A stretch of 46,124 nt of DNA. Origin: Aureimonas sp. AU12. GTDB taxonomy: Bacteria; Pseudomonadota; Alphaproteobacteria; Rhizobiales; Rhizobiaceae. The notes below the pieces were generated by a model, which saw only the letters and a list, made by a program, of their open reading frames with translations, searched no databases and was not told the origin of the DNA. The position numbers and the translations under genes were made by a program. How positions within the stretch are numbered: position 1 is the stretch's first letter; every line of letters begins with the position of its first letter. Shown here one piece after another: positions 9,173 to 16,862 of this stretch. The stretch is taken from assembly GCF_001463705.1 (NCBI RefSeq), contig NZ_BBWH01000018.1, forward strand, positions 1-46,124, given 5' to 3'.

Positions 9173-10049
9173 GCGAGCCCGTCCGGTCGAAGAGGCGCAC
9201 CTGCAGGATCGACAGGAGGCCGACGACGCCGAGGAAGACGACGGCGAGCGCGGCGGCCGCGCCGACGTCGAAATAGCGGAAGGCCTGCTGGTAGAGCGTA
9301 TAAAGCAGCATGTCGGTCGCGCCGCTCGGGCCCCCTTGCGTCAGGACGGCGACGGTCTCGAACTCCGAGACGCTCCGGATCAGCGTGATCACGGTGACGA
9401 ACAGCGTCACGGGCGCCATCGTCGGGAAGGTGACGAGCGTGAACCGGCCCCAGCCGCGATCCGCCCCGTCGAGCGCCGCCGCCTCGTAGAGCTGCCGGTC
9501 GATCGTGGCGAGGCCCGCGAGGAACAGGAGCACGTTGTAGCCGAGCATCTTCCAGACGCCGATCACCGCCAGCGTGCCGAGCGCCGTCCGGGGATCCGAC
9601 AGGAAGCGCACCGTCTCGAAGCCGAGCAGCGTCAGCGCCGCGTTCGCGATGCCGAAGGAGGGATGCAGCACCACCTCCCAGGCGGTCGCCATGGCGACGA
9701 GCGTCGCGGTGACCGGCAGGAAGAACACGGTCTGGAACAGGGGGCGCAGCCGTCCCTGCCCCTGAAGCAGGAGGGCGAGCCAGAAGGCGCCGGCAACGCT
9801 CACCGGGGCGACCGTCAGCACGTAGACCGCCGTGTTCGCCAGGCTGTTGCGAAGGCCGGGATCGCTGGCCAGCGCCGCGTACTGGGCGGTGCCGACCCAG
9901 TCGAAGCCCGGCATGCCGAACTGGTAGTCGGTCAAGGACAGGCCGAGCACGGCGATCGACGGACCGATCAGGAGCGCGACGAGGAAGAAGGCGGCCGGAA
10001 AGGCGAGCATCGCGCCGACGCGGTGTCGATGGCGCAAGGCGGCGCTCAC
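9165..10049 (-). CDS. ABC transporter permease, MalF/UgpA type
   Basis: Second channel subunit of the importer, 294 aa from the GTG at 10049. That start is chosen because GTGA overlaps the stop of the ATPase gene and because the longer in-frame extension is Arg-rich non-family sequence. Six membrane segments are visible. The EAA loop reads IDRQLYEAAALDGADRGWGR, with the conserved EAA-x3-G core. The pair with the downstream permease would form the translocation pore. Confidence 0.92.
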   Translation of the reverse strand: MSAALRHRHRVGAMLAFPAAFFLVALLIGPSIAVLGLSLTDYQFGMPGFDWVGTAQYAALASDPGLRNSLANTAVYVLTVAPVSVAGAFWLALLLQGQGRLRPLFQTVFFLPVTATLVAMATAWEVVLHPSFGIANAALTLLGFETVRFLSDPRTALGTLAVIGVWKMLGYNVLLFLAGLATIDRQLYEAAALDGADRGWGRFTLVTFPTMAPVTLFVTVITLIRSVSEFETVAVLTQGGPSGATDMLLYTLYQQAFRYFDVGAAAALAVVFLGVVGLLSILQVRLFDRTGSHG

Positions 10050-11293
10050 GCCACGGCCTTTTGCGGCGAGACGACGGCGCCCCGCCCGGTCTCGGCTGCG
10101 GGAAAGACATGGACGGCATCGAGCGCGAAATGCAGGATCCCTTCGCTGCCGGGGGGCCATTGGCCGATGGCTTCGGAGGGAATGCGGATCACGCAGCCCA
10201 CCGAACCCTCGACCGTGCGCACGAAGAGATGGGCTTCGACGCCGGCATGCTCGGCATGATCGACGACGACGGGCAGGCCGGGCAGGCCCGGTCCCTGACG
10301 CTGGCGAATGGCGGCATGTTCGGGACGGAACGCGACGACCCCCTCGATGCCGCCGAGCGCCTGTCCGGCGAGGATGATGTCGCCGCTCGCGGTGCGTTCG
10401 CCGATCGCCGCCCGCAGGGCTTCCGCGTCGATGACGTTGAGATGCGGCTGCGACAGGAAGCGCGCGACGTCGAGATCAACCGGGTGCCGGTAGAGCTCGT
10501 CCGGGGTCCCGATCTGCCGGACCCGGCCGTCGAACATGACGACGACGCGGTCGGAGATCGCCATCGCCTCCGACTGGTCGTGGGTGACGAACAGCGTCGT
10601 CGCGCCGATCCGCTTCTGGAGGGCGCGAAGGTCGGAGCGCGTGCGGTTGCGCAGGGCGGCGTCGAGATTGGCGAGCGGCTCGTCGAGAAGAAACAGCTGG
10701 GGCTCTCGGATCAGGGCGCGGCCGAGCGCGACGCGCTGCCGCTGTCCGCCCGAGAGGTCGGCGGGGCGGCGATCGAGGAGTTCGGTGATGCCGAGCTGCG
10801 CCGCCGTCGCCTCCACGCGGTCGCGGATCGAGCGATGCCGGGCGCGGATGCCCGGCGACAGAATGCGGGCGAGCGCCGGTCGCTCGAACGCGGAGAGCTC
10901 GCGCATCACGAGCGGGGCGGCGAGATTGTCCCGGCAGGACATGTGCGGATAGAGCGCGTAGGACTGGAAGACGAAGGCGACCTCGCGATCCTTGGGCGCC
11001 AAGCCCTCGACCGATCGTCCGCCGACGAGGATTTCGCCGGCCGCGACCGGCTCCAGCCCGGCGATGGCGCGCAGCAACGTCGACTTGCCGCAGCCCGACG
11101 GCCCGAGAATGGATACGAACTCGCCCGGCCGAACGTCGAACGAGGCCTCGTGGAGCGCGGTCTTGGAGCCGTATCGGCAGGTCAGGCCTCGAAGGCTGAG
11201 GCTCTGCGGCGGGTCCCTCATGCGCGGCGGGATCTCGCGAACCTGCTCAGGTGCCTCTGCGTCATTCCCAACTCCCGAACGCGTCGACGTCAC
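10046..11293 (-). CDS. ABC transporter ATPase, UgpC/MalK type
   Basis: Nucleotide-binding subunit of the importer. Walker A is GPSGCGKST (64-72), the signature LSGGQRQRVALGRALIREP, and Walker B LFLLDEPLANLD with the H-loop FVTHDQSEAM. A C-terminal TOBE-type regulatory domain follows. Between the Q-loop and the signature there is an insert of about 20 residues (around ALARILSPGIRARHRSIRD) relative to short UgpC forms. The 415-aa length assumes the GTG at 11293; the ATG at 11221 gives 391 aa and starts closer to the conserved domain. It is the first gene of the four-gene operon. Confidence 0.9.
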   Translation of the reverse strand: MTSTRSGVGNDAEAPEQVREIPPRMRDPPQSLSLRGLTCRYGSKTALHEASFDVRPGEFVSILGPSGCGKSTLLRAIAGLEPVAAGEILVGGRSVEGLAPKDREVAFVFQSYALYPHMSCRDNLAAPLVMRELSAFERPALARILSPGIRARHRSIRDRVEATAAQLGITELLDRRPADLSGGQRQRVALGRALIREPQLFLLDEPLANLDAALRNRTRSDLRALQKRIGATTLFVTHDQSEAMAISDRVVVMFDGRVRQIGTPDELYRHPVDLDVARFLSQPHLNVIDAEALRAAIGERTASGDIILAGQALGGIEGVVAFRPEHAAIRQRQGPGLPGLPVVVDHAEHAGVEAHLFVRTVEGSVGCVIRIPSEAIGQWPPGSEGILHFALDAVHVFPAAETGRGAVVSPQKAVA

Positions 11294-11626
11294 CCGATCC
11301 CTGCTCGAAGGGAGCGGTTCGCTCCTTCATTGAGATAGCCTTTGCGGCGCCCGATCAATGCCTTGCGACGGATGGCCACGTCCGCTCGCAGACCGGCGGC
11401 GCCGGCGCATCCTCCGCGTCTCCATCGATGGCATCGACGACGGCTGCAGGGGGACGACTCGGCGGACGCGCGCGTCCGCCCTCATCGAGGTCTCCGGTTC
11501 GCCCGATCACCGTCTCTGCATCCCGGAGCACGGAGCGCGCGCCCGGAGCCGGCCGCCCTCGTCTGCGGATGTCGTCTCCTGTCTTCCCTCATGGTCCGAA
11601 TGCTCGCCGACACCGGGAACGACGGG
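11294..11626. other. Non-coding spacer upstream of the ABC operon
   Basis: No supported gene in about 330 bp. A short inverted repeat (GGAGCG / CGCTCC, 3-nt loop, 11312-11326) lies about 20 bp upstream of the GTG start of the ATPase gene and could be an operator or leader hairpin. Nothing else recognisable was seen. Confidence 0.35.
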
Positions 11627-11656
11627 AAACCCCGGCAGCCGGAACGGCCGCCGGGG
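11627..11656 (-). terminator. Rho-independent terminator after the Pro-rich secreted protein gene
   Basis: On the minus strand a 12-bp stem (CCCCGGCGGCCG / CGGCTGCCGGGG, one G-U pair) with a TTC loop is followed by TTT (11629-11627). It starts 8 bp after the stop codon at 11665. This is the best intrinsic terminator candidate in the window. Confidence 0.75.
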
Positions 11657-11664
11657 CGCTTGCG

Positions 11665-12063
11665 TCAGTTGGCCGTCGGGGCCGGCATCTCGTCTCCCGC
11701 CGGCCGGGGCGGCTGCATCGTCAGGTTGGGGATCTTGTCCGTCAGGGGCCTTGCCGCCGCAAGACAGGCTTCCATCGCCTCGTCGCCGCAGTTGATGCGG
11801 ATCCCGGCGTCGCGGCCCATGCGGATCTCCACACCCTTGCCCATCGGCGGCGGGGGCGGCGGGCCGCGGTGGTCGCCCGGGCGCGGTCCGGCACCGGGAG
11901 GCGGCGGCATGTCGCCCGGAGCCGGCGGCATGTCACCGCCGGGCGCAGGCGCCGTGGCACCCATCGGAGCCGGTGGCGGGGCGGGGGCCCGGGCGTCCTG
12001 GGCCGATGCGAACGAGGTCAGGCCGACGGCGAATGCCGTGGCGAGAAGGGCTTGCTTCATCAT
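11665..12063 (-). CDS. Secreted proline-rich small protein
   Basis: The 132-aa product starts with a signal peptide (MMKQALLATAFAVGLTSFAS, then AQD). A low-complexity segment rich in Pro, Ala and Gly (about residues 25-72, with APPPAPMG, GDMPPAPGDMPPPPG and PPPPPPMGKG) is followed by a short conserved-looking end with two cysteines (RINCGDEAMEACLAAARPL), which could form a disulfide. AAGGA lies 8 bp upstream of the ATG. No family is recognised with confidence; short periplasmic proteins of this shape are common beside two-component genes in this group. It is monocistronic or follows the gene at 12237-12812. Confidence 0.75.
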   Translation of the reverse strand: MMKQALLATAFAVGLTSFASAQDARAPAPPPAPMGATAPAPGGDMPPAPGDMPPPPGAGPRPGDHRGPPPPPPMGKGVEIRMGRDAGIRINCGDEAMEACLAAARPLTDKIPNLTMQPPRPAGDEMPAPTAN

Positions 12064-12236
12064 CTGTCATATCCTTGCGGACGGGTCGGCTCCGGGGCCT
12101 TTCGGAGCGGACGGGAAGCCGTGACGCCAGCGATCTCGCCGGACGACAAAGGGGCTGGGTCGTTCGATCGGTCCCGGCCTCAAGGGGCGGAACCGGCCGA
12201 ACCGGAGGGGAGGAGCGAGCTGGAGACGAGCCGAGC

Positions 12237-12812
12237 TCAGCGGTCCTCGAGGGGGGCGCCGGCCGGTCCGGCCGGGCCGGGGCCGTGGCCGGGACCATGA
12301 CGGGGCGGCGGCGGATCGAGCTCGTCGATGCGCTCGTCGGCGTGCCGGATGGCGGCGGCATGAAGGAAGCCGTCGTCGAAGCGGCCCTGCACCGTGACGG
12401 TCTCGCCGGCGGCGACGAGCTCGCCGCTCTCTCCGGCGCGCCCGGTCTCGACGAGGGCCCGTGAGGTGGCGTCGGCGACCACGAACTTGTTGCCGTAGAT
12501 TTCCGCGACCTGACCCGTGATGCCGATCGAAGACGCCTCGGTGAGCTGCGCAATCGGGATCGAGGTCATCGCCGTGTCGAAGGACACCTCGCGCCAGTGC
12601 GAGCCGCTCCAGGCCGCCGCGCCGCCGGCAAAGCCGAGCGCGAGAATGCCGAGCGCGCCGATGCCGAGCATCGCCTGGCGGGAGCGCGGACGACGGAGCG
12701 TCGCCTTCGGCCCGTTCGCCGGGATCGTATGGGCCCCATCCGCCGGGCTCGCCGTCGGCTCGGCCGCCGGGATCGTCTGGTTCTGGGAGGCGTGGTCGTC
12801 GTGGTCGCTCAT
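12237..12812 (-). CDS. Membrane-anchored protein with a possible OB-fold-like periplasmic domain
   Basis: The 191-aa product from the ATG at 12812 has a hydrophilic His/Asp-rich start (MSDHDDHASQNQTIP), one membrane helix (about residues 48-68, MLGIGALGILALGFAGGAAAW) and a periplasmic part of about 80 residues, in which ITGQVAEIYGNKFVVADATS and GETVTVQGRFDDGFLHAAAI resemble small beta-barrel (bacterial OB-fold or DUF5666-like) domains. The tail is Pro/Gly/His-rich. A GTG 9 bp upstream in frame is an alternative start. The operator-like repeats at 12869-12897 lie upstream. Function unknown. Confidence 0.65.
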   Translation of the reverse strand: MSDHDDHASQNQTIPAAEPTASPADGAHTIPANGPKATLRRPRSRQAMLGIGALGILALGFAGGAAAWSGSHWREVSFDTAMTSIPIAQLTEASSIGITGQVAEIYGNKFVVADATSRALVETGRAGESGELVAAGETVTVQGRFDDGFLHAAAIRHADERIDELDPPPPRHGPGHGPGPAGPAGAPLEDR

Positions 12813-12868
12813 GGCTGTCACCGATCTGTTTCGATGACGCCTTATGGGCTCCCGCCGCCCTCGGCAGA

Positions 12869-12897
12869 CTGAACGGCGCCGTTCAGGTTCGGTTCAG
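12869..12897. promoter_or_regulatory. Palindrome plus 11-bp-spaced direct repeat; likely operator
   Basis: CTGAACGGCGCCGTTCAG (12869-12886) is a perfect 18-bp palindrome. Its right half-site GTTCAG recurs at 12892-12897, 11 bp downstream, giving three half-sites. An 11-bp direct-repeat period is typical of OmpR/PhoB-family response regulators. It lies 57 bp upstream of the membrane-protein gene that starts at 12812. The pattern is seen directly; the regulator is inferred. Confidence 0.5.
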
Positions 12898-12987
12898 CCC
12901 TTCGCCGCGCCCGTCCGATCCCGCTATGGGCTCGCTGTCTTTGCAGGAGATCCCCGGCGTGCGGAACCGGGATCGGGCGCCTGGCGA

Positions 12988-13776
12988 TCACGATGCGCCG
13001 GGCTCACCGGCCCGCGTCGCCGAGAACCAGCGGCAGAGGTCGTTGAGGAAGCAGCTGTCGCAGGCGGGTTTGCGGGCGTGGCACACGGCCTTGCCGAACT
13101 GGATCAGCCAGAAGTGCCCGTCGCGCCGGGCCCAGTCGGGGGCGCGGCGTTCCAGCTGCTCGGCGGTGCGGTCGGCGGTCTTGGCCGCGGTGATACCGGT
13201 TCGGTTGCAGACGCGGTCGACATGCGTGTCCACCGCGATGACGTCCTCGTCGAAGGTGAAGCTCATGACGATGTCGGCGCATTTTCGCCCGATGCCGGGC
13301 AGGCTCATCAGCCCGGCGCGATCCTGCGGCACGACCCGGTCGTGCTCCTCGATCAGCGCGGTGCAGAGGCGACGGATGCTTCTGGCCTTCATGTTGTAGA
13401 GGCCGCAGGGGCGGATGGCGCGGGCGATCTCGTCTTCGCCGAGCATCAGCATCGCGTCGGGCGTGGTGGCGAGCGCGAAGAGATTGTCCACCGCCGCCGC
13501 CGTGTTGACGTCCCGGCTCTGCGCCGAGAGGAGGCACGAGACGGCGGAGCGGAACGGGTCCGGCTGGTCCTTCGGTCCCTTGGCGGTGGCGGTGCGGCCG
13601 GGCATGTGATCCCGCAGCCGGCGGAACGCCTCCTCGACCTCCGCGGCATCGAGCGCGCCCGTCGGGGTGTCCGTACTTGCAGCAGGGTCTTTGCGGGGGC
13701 GGGGCGCCCGCCTCTTCGGCACAGCCGGTTCGCGCGGGGTCGCCGTCGTTTTGGCCGTTCGAAGCCTTGCCGTCAT
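12988..13776 (-). CDS. Endonuclease III-like base-excision glycosylase (paralogue 1)
   Basis: HhH-GPD superfamily DNA glycosylase of 262 aa. A basic, poorly conserved N-terminus (about 45 aa) precedes the catalytic domain. The helix-hairpin-helix is LPGIGRKCADIV with the Schiff-base lysine at K165, the catalytic aspartate lies in AVDTHVDRVCNRTG (D183), and the C-terminal 4Fe-4S loop has C-x6-C-x2-C-x5-C (CHARKPACDSCFLNDLC). GGAGG 5 bp upstream fixes the start at 13776. A second gene of this family lies 3 kb away on the other strand. The divergence suggests a different lesion range or a UV-endonuclease-like role, which is inferred. Confidence 0.9.
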   Translation of the reverse strand: MTARLRTAKTTATPREPAVPKRRAPRPRKDPAASTDTPTGALDAAEVEEAFRRLRDHMPGRTATAKGPKDQPDPFRSAVSCLLSAQSRDVNTAAAVDNLFALATTPDAMLMLGEDEIARAIRPCGLYNMKARSIRRLCTALIEEHDRVVPQDRAGLMSLPGIGRKCADIVMSFTFDEDVIAVDTHVDRVCNRTGITAAKTADRTAEQLERRAPDWARRDGHFWLIQFGKAVCHARKPACDSCFLNDLCRWFSATRAGEPGAS

Positions 13777-13861
13777 CGTTCCTCCGCCGCGCCGCTTCGC
13801 ACCGACGGCAGAAGCCGAAGCTGGGCCCGGCGGTTCCCGCCTGCGGCGATCGGCGCCGCGC

Positions 13862-14758
13862 TCAGCCCGCGAGGCCGAACTCCCAGCCGAGCATGGCGCG
13901 CTTGCGCGTCAGACCCCAGTGATAGCCGGTGAGCGCACCGGACTTGCCGACCACCCGGTGGCAGGGCACCACGAAGGAGATCGGGTTGCGCCCGACCGCC
14001 GCGCCCACCGCGCGCGAGGCCTTCGGCGCGCCGATCTCGGTGGCCACCGCCGAATAGGTGGTGGCGGCGCCGAGCGGAATGGCGAGAAGCCGCTCCCACA
14101 CCCGCACCTCGAAATCCGTGCCGATGAGAACGACGCGCAGCGGCGCGTCGGCGCGCCAGGCGTCGGGCCGGAAGATCCGCGCCACTATCGTCGCCGCGCC
14201 CGCATCGTCGCGCGTGGCGGCCGCGCGCGGCCAGCGGCCGAGCATGTCGGCCAGCGCATGGGCGTCGCCGCCCCGGTCCTCGTCGCTGAAGGCGAGGCCC
14301 GCCAGCCCGCGGTCGGTCCAGACCGCGAGCGTGCGCCCGAACGGGCCGTCGGTGAAGCCGTAGGCGAGCGCCAGCCCTTCGCCCTTGGCCTTGTGGACGC
14401 CGGGGCTCATCGCTTCGTGCTTGACGAAGAGATCGTGCAGGCGCGAGGGGCCGGAGAGACCCACCTCGTGCGCGGCTTCGAGCAGCGGCAGGCCCTCGCT
14501 CAAGAGCCGCCTCGCATGGTCGATCGTCACCGCCTGCAGGAAGGCTTTCGGGCTGAGGCCCGCCCAGCGCCGGAACGCCGCTTCCAGATGATCGGGCGAG
14601 ACGTCGAGCGCGCCGGCGATGGCGTCGAGCGAGGGCTGCTCGCGATAGGCGAGCGAGATGAACTCGATGGCGCGGCGCACCAGCGGATAGTCGCTGGTCG
14701 GGACGACGGCGGCAAAGCCGGGCTCGGCGTCACGCGGCGATGGCGTGTGAAGGGTCAT
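13862..14758 (-). CDS. AraC-type DNA-binding / methylated-DNA-cysteine S-methyltransferase fusion (Ada-like)
   Basis: DNA repair protein that removes O6-alkylguanine, with an AraC-type helix-turn-helix domain in front. The 298-aa product has the HTH domain at about residues 25-125 (SPDHLEAAFRRWAGLSPKAF) and the MGMT domain at 130-298, with active-site PCHRV (C266) and the helix-forming SRAVGAAVGRNP. The Ada N-terminal zinc/phosphotriester-repair domain with its cysteines is missing, so it is a short Ada-like form. GGGAGA before the ATG at 14758 supports the start. The open frame extends far upstream, but that part overlaps the EamA gene antisense-free and is not family sequence. Confidence 0.92.
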   Translation of the reverse strand: MTLHTPSPRDAEPGFAAVVPTSDYPLVRRAIEFISLAYREQPSLDAIAGALDVSPDHLEAAFRRWAGLSPKAFLQAVTIDHARRLLSEGLPLLEAAHEVGLSGPSRLHDLFVKHEAMSPGVHKAKGEGLALAYGFTDGPFGRTLAVWTDRGLAGLAFSDEDRGGDAHALADMLGRWPRAAATRDDAGAATIVARIFRPDAWRADAPLRVVLIGTDFEVRVWERLLAIPLGAATTYSAVATEIGAPKASRAVGAAVGRNPISFVVPCHRVVGKSGALTGYHWGLTRKRAMLGWEFGLAG

Positions 14759-14874
14759 GGCGGGTCTCCCTGCGATACCGGGAGAATGGGCCCTGTCGGA
14801 GCGCGCTTCCACCCGTTTTCGGGGCGGCGGTCGAGGTTTCGTCCCACAAGGAGGCGCAGGGCCGGAGCGCGGCC

Positions 14875-15768
14875 TCAGATGCGGCCCGCCCGGACGCGCC
14901 AGCGCGGATAGAGGAGGCCAAGCGCCAGCCCGCTCATCACCAGCGCGGCGGCGCCGAGCTTCCAGAGGGGCAGGGGCTCGCCGAGCCAGATGAAGGAGGC
15001 GGCCATGCCGAAAACGGGCACGAGCAGCGCGGTCGGCGTGATCGAGGCGGCGGGATGGCGCGACAGGAGGAAGCCCCAGGCCGTGTAGCCGAACAGCGTG
15101 TTGCCCACCGTCTGCCAGGCGACCGCGGCCCAGGTCGTGGCGTCGGCGTAAAGGATGCCGGCGCGGATCGCGTCCCAGCCCTCCAGCGCGAACGAGGCGA
15201 GGAAGAGCGGCGGCGCCGAGAAGAGGCTCGCCCAGATCACGAAGGGTAGCATGTCGGTGACGCCGCTGCGCTTGGCGACGATGTTGCCGCCCGCCCAGGA
15301 GAGTGCGGCGAGGACGACGAGCCCGAGCCCGAGCGGCGTGGTGGCGGCATCCGTGTGCGCGGCGATGACGAGGAGCCCGGTAGCGCCGAGCGCCAGCGCC
15401 CCCCACTGGAACGAGCGCACCCGCTCGCCCGAGAGCCAGACGGCGAGGCCGATGGTGAAGAAGACCTGCACCTGAATGACGAGCGAGGCGAGGCCCGGCG
15501 CGATCTGCGAGCGCAGGGCGATGAAAAGCAGGCCGAACTGCCCGGCGCCGATGAGAAGACCGTAGGCGGCCATGCTGACGAAGGGAACGCGCGGCCTACG
15601 GACGAAGAAGACTCCAGGCAGGCAGGCGAAGAGAAAGCGCAGCGCCGCGAAGAGGAGCGGCGGCAGGTGATCCAGCCCGATGCGGATTACCACGAAATTC
15701 GTGCCCCAGACCGCCACCACGGCCAGCGCGAGCAGAAGGTGGCGGAGCGGCAGCGCGGCGGTTTCCAT
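14875..15768 (-). CDS. EamA/DMT-family transporter
   Basis: Ten-span inner-membrane exporter of the drug/metabolite transporter superfamily, 297 aa. Two EamA repeats are visible: the first with VAVVAVWGTNFVVIRIGL and RFLFACLPG, the second from about residue 150 (AALSWAGGNIVAKRSG). Known members export amino acids such as cysteine and O-acetylserine or other small metabolites; the substrate here cannot be read. The start at 15768 (METAALPLRHLLLALAV) puts the first helix directly at the N-terminus. It lies 117 bp upstream of the Ada-like gene in the same direction. Confidence 0.9.
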   Translation of the reverse strand: METAALPLRHLLLALAVVAVWGTNFVVIRIGLDHLPPLLFAALRFLFACLPGVFFVRRPRVPFVSMAAYGLLIGAGQFGLLFIALRSQIAPGLASLVIQVQVFFTIGLAVWLSGERVRSFQWGALALGATGLLVIAAHTDAATTPLGLGLVVLAALSWAGGNIVAKRSGVTDMLPFVIWASLFSAPPLFLASFALEGWDAIRAGILYADATTWAAVAWQTVGNTLFGYTAWGFLLSRHPAASITPTALLVPVFGMAASFIWLGEPLPLWKLGAAALVMSGLALGLLYPRWRVRAGRI

Positions 15769-15834
15769 GCCGCGCTTGTGGCAGATCGTTCGCGGGGTGC
15801 CAAGGTTGCCCGGACCGACGAGAAGCCGCCCGGA

Positions 15835-16281
15835 CTACCGCACGGGATCGAAGCGCAGCGTGCCGACGATCTCGGGCGCATCGGGATGGTCGGACGGGTG
15901 GCGGACGCCGTCGGTGACGGGAAGGGCCGGGAAGTCGAAGGGGCTGACGCCGGCAAGGCAGGCGGCGTTGACGCCGAGTTCCTCGGGGTTCGAGCGCCGC
16001 TGGTGGTAGACGGTGATCCCGCAGGCCGAGCAGAAATAGTGGCGCGCGGTCATCGTGTTGAAGCGGTAGAGCGTCAGCTTGTCCTTGCCGGCGAGGATCT
16101 GGAGATCGCCGTGCCGGGTAGTGACGGCCGCCGTGCCGCGCATCCGGCAGTAGGAGCATGTGCAGCGGCTCGCCGAGCGTAGGCCCTCGCTCAAGCGCAC
16201 GTGAAAGCGCACCGCGCCGCAATGGCAGGCGCCGTCATGTTCCGTCCTGTCGAGATCAGGAGGCGACACGGCGCCAGTCAT
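15835..16281 (-). CDS. GFA-family zinc protein (glutathione-dependent formaldehyde-activating fold)
   Basis: Small zinc protein of the GFA/CENP-V family, 148 aa from the ATG at 16281. Cysteine motifs in order: CHCGAVRFHV, CTCSYCRMRG and FCSACGITVYHQRRSNP, which match the zinc sites of the family. Activity with S-hydroxymethylglutathione is proposed for some members only. The start at 16281 is preferred because it lies 1 bp after the stop of the DUF2244 gene (coupled translation); an in-frame ATG at 16299 inside that gene is the alternative. Confidence 0.88.
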   Translation of the reverse strand: MTGAVSPPDLDRTEHDGACHCGAVRFHVRLSEGLRSASRCTCSYCRMRGTAAVTTRHGDLQILAGKDKLTLYRFNTMTARHYFCSACGITVYHQRRSNPEELGVNAACLAGVSPFDFPALPVTDGVRHPSDHPDAPEIVGTLRFDPVR

Positions 16282-16282
16282 C

Positions 16283-16774
16283 TCACCCGCGCTTGGCATC
16301 GGCCAGCGCCCGCGAAAAGGCGGCGGCGAAGCTTTCGCGGTCGTCGGGGTTGAGGAAGGCGCCGATCTCGGTGGTGCGGCCCTCGCCGCTGACGCTCATG
16401 CGGGTCACGCCGATCTCTTCGTGGCGGGCGACGCGAAAGCGCGTCCAGCTCGGATTGTAGCGGCTTTCGCTGACCTGGCCGCGGGCCGAGATCTTGCGGA
16501 TCGCGAGTTCCATGCGCGACACCGACACCTCTTCGCGCGCCCGCGCCGAGCGGTTGCTGGCGCTGAGCGCGATCCAGAGCAGCGCCACGTCGAGGCCGAA
16601 GAAGCCGACCACCGGCCAGGCCCCGTTCGCCACGAACATGATGCCCGAGCCCAACGACACCACAGCGACGAGCCCCATCGTTACGTTGAAGCCGCGCCGC
16701 CCGAGCGAGCGATGCGGGGTGAGCATCGCCTCGAACAGCGGAGCCTCGTTGCGCATGTCGCCGATCCCCGTCAT
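16283..16774 (-). CDS. DUF2244 membrane protein
   Basis: Integral membrane protein of unknown function with the DUF2244 domain, 163 aa from the ATG at 16774. It opens with MTGIGDMRNEAPLFEAMLTP and the family's PHRSLGRRGF motif, then two membrane helices (about residues 30-70), then a cytoplasmic domain ending in FAAAFSRALADAKRG. AAGGA lies about 10 bp upstream. It is divergent from nth with 88 bp between the starts, an arrangement that recurs in alphaproteobacteria. The longer open frame upstream of 16774 overlaps nth and is rejected. Confidence 0.88.
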   Translation of the reverse strand: MTGIGDMRNEAPLFEAMLTPHRSLGRRGFNVTMGLVAVVSLGSGIMFVANGAWPVVGFFGLDVALLWIALSASNRSARAREEVSVSRMELAIRKISARGQVSESRYNPSWTRFRVARHEEIGVTRMSVSGEGRTTEIGAFLNPDDRESFAAAFSRALADAKRG

Positions 16775-16862
16775 GGAAATCCCGTCCTTCCACCGATCCG
16801 TCCGCACCGAGGGACCCAAGGTCCGGCGCGGGACGGGCAACCTCATCGGGAGCGTTCGAGAA

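Noticed and set aside
13862-15406. 514-codon frame that would fuse the Ada-like protein to upstream sequence
   Set aside because: The extra N-terminal part is the shadow of the EamA gene; the ATG at 14758 has a ribosome site and gives a complete protein.
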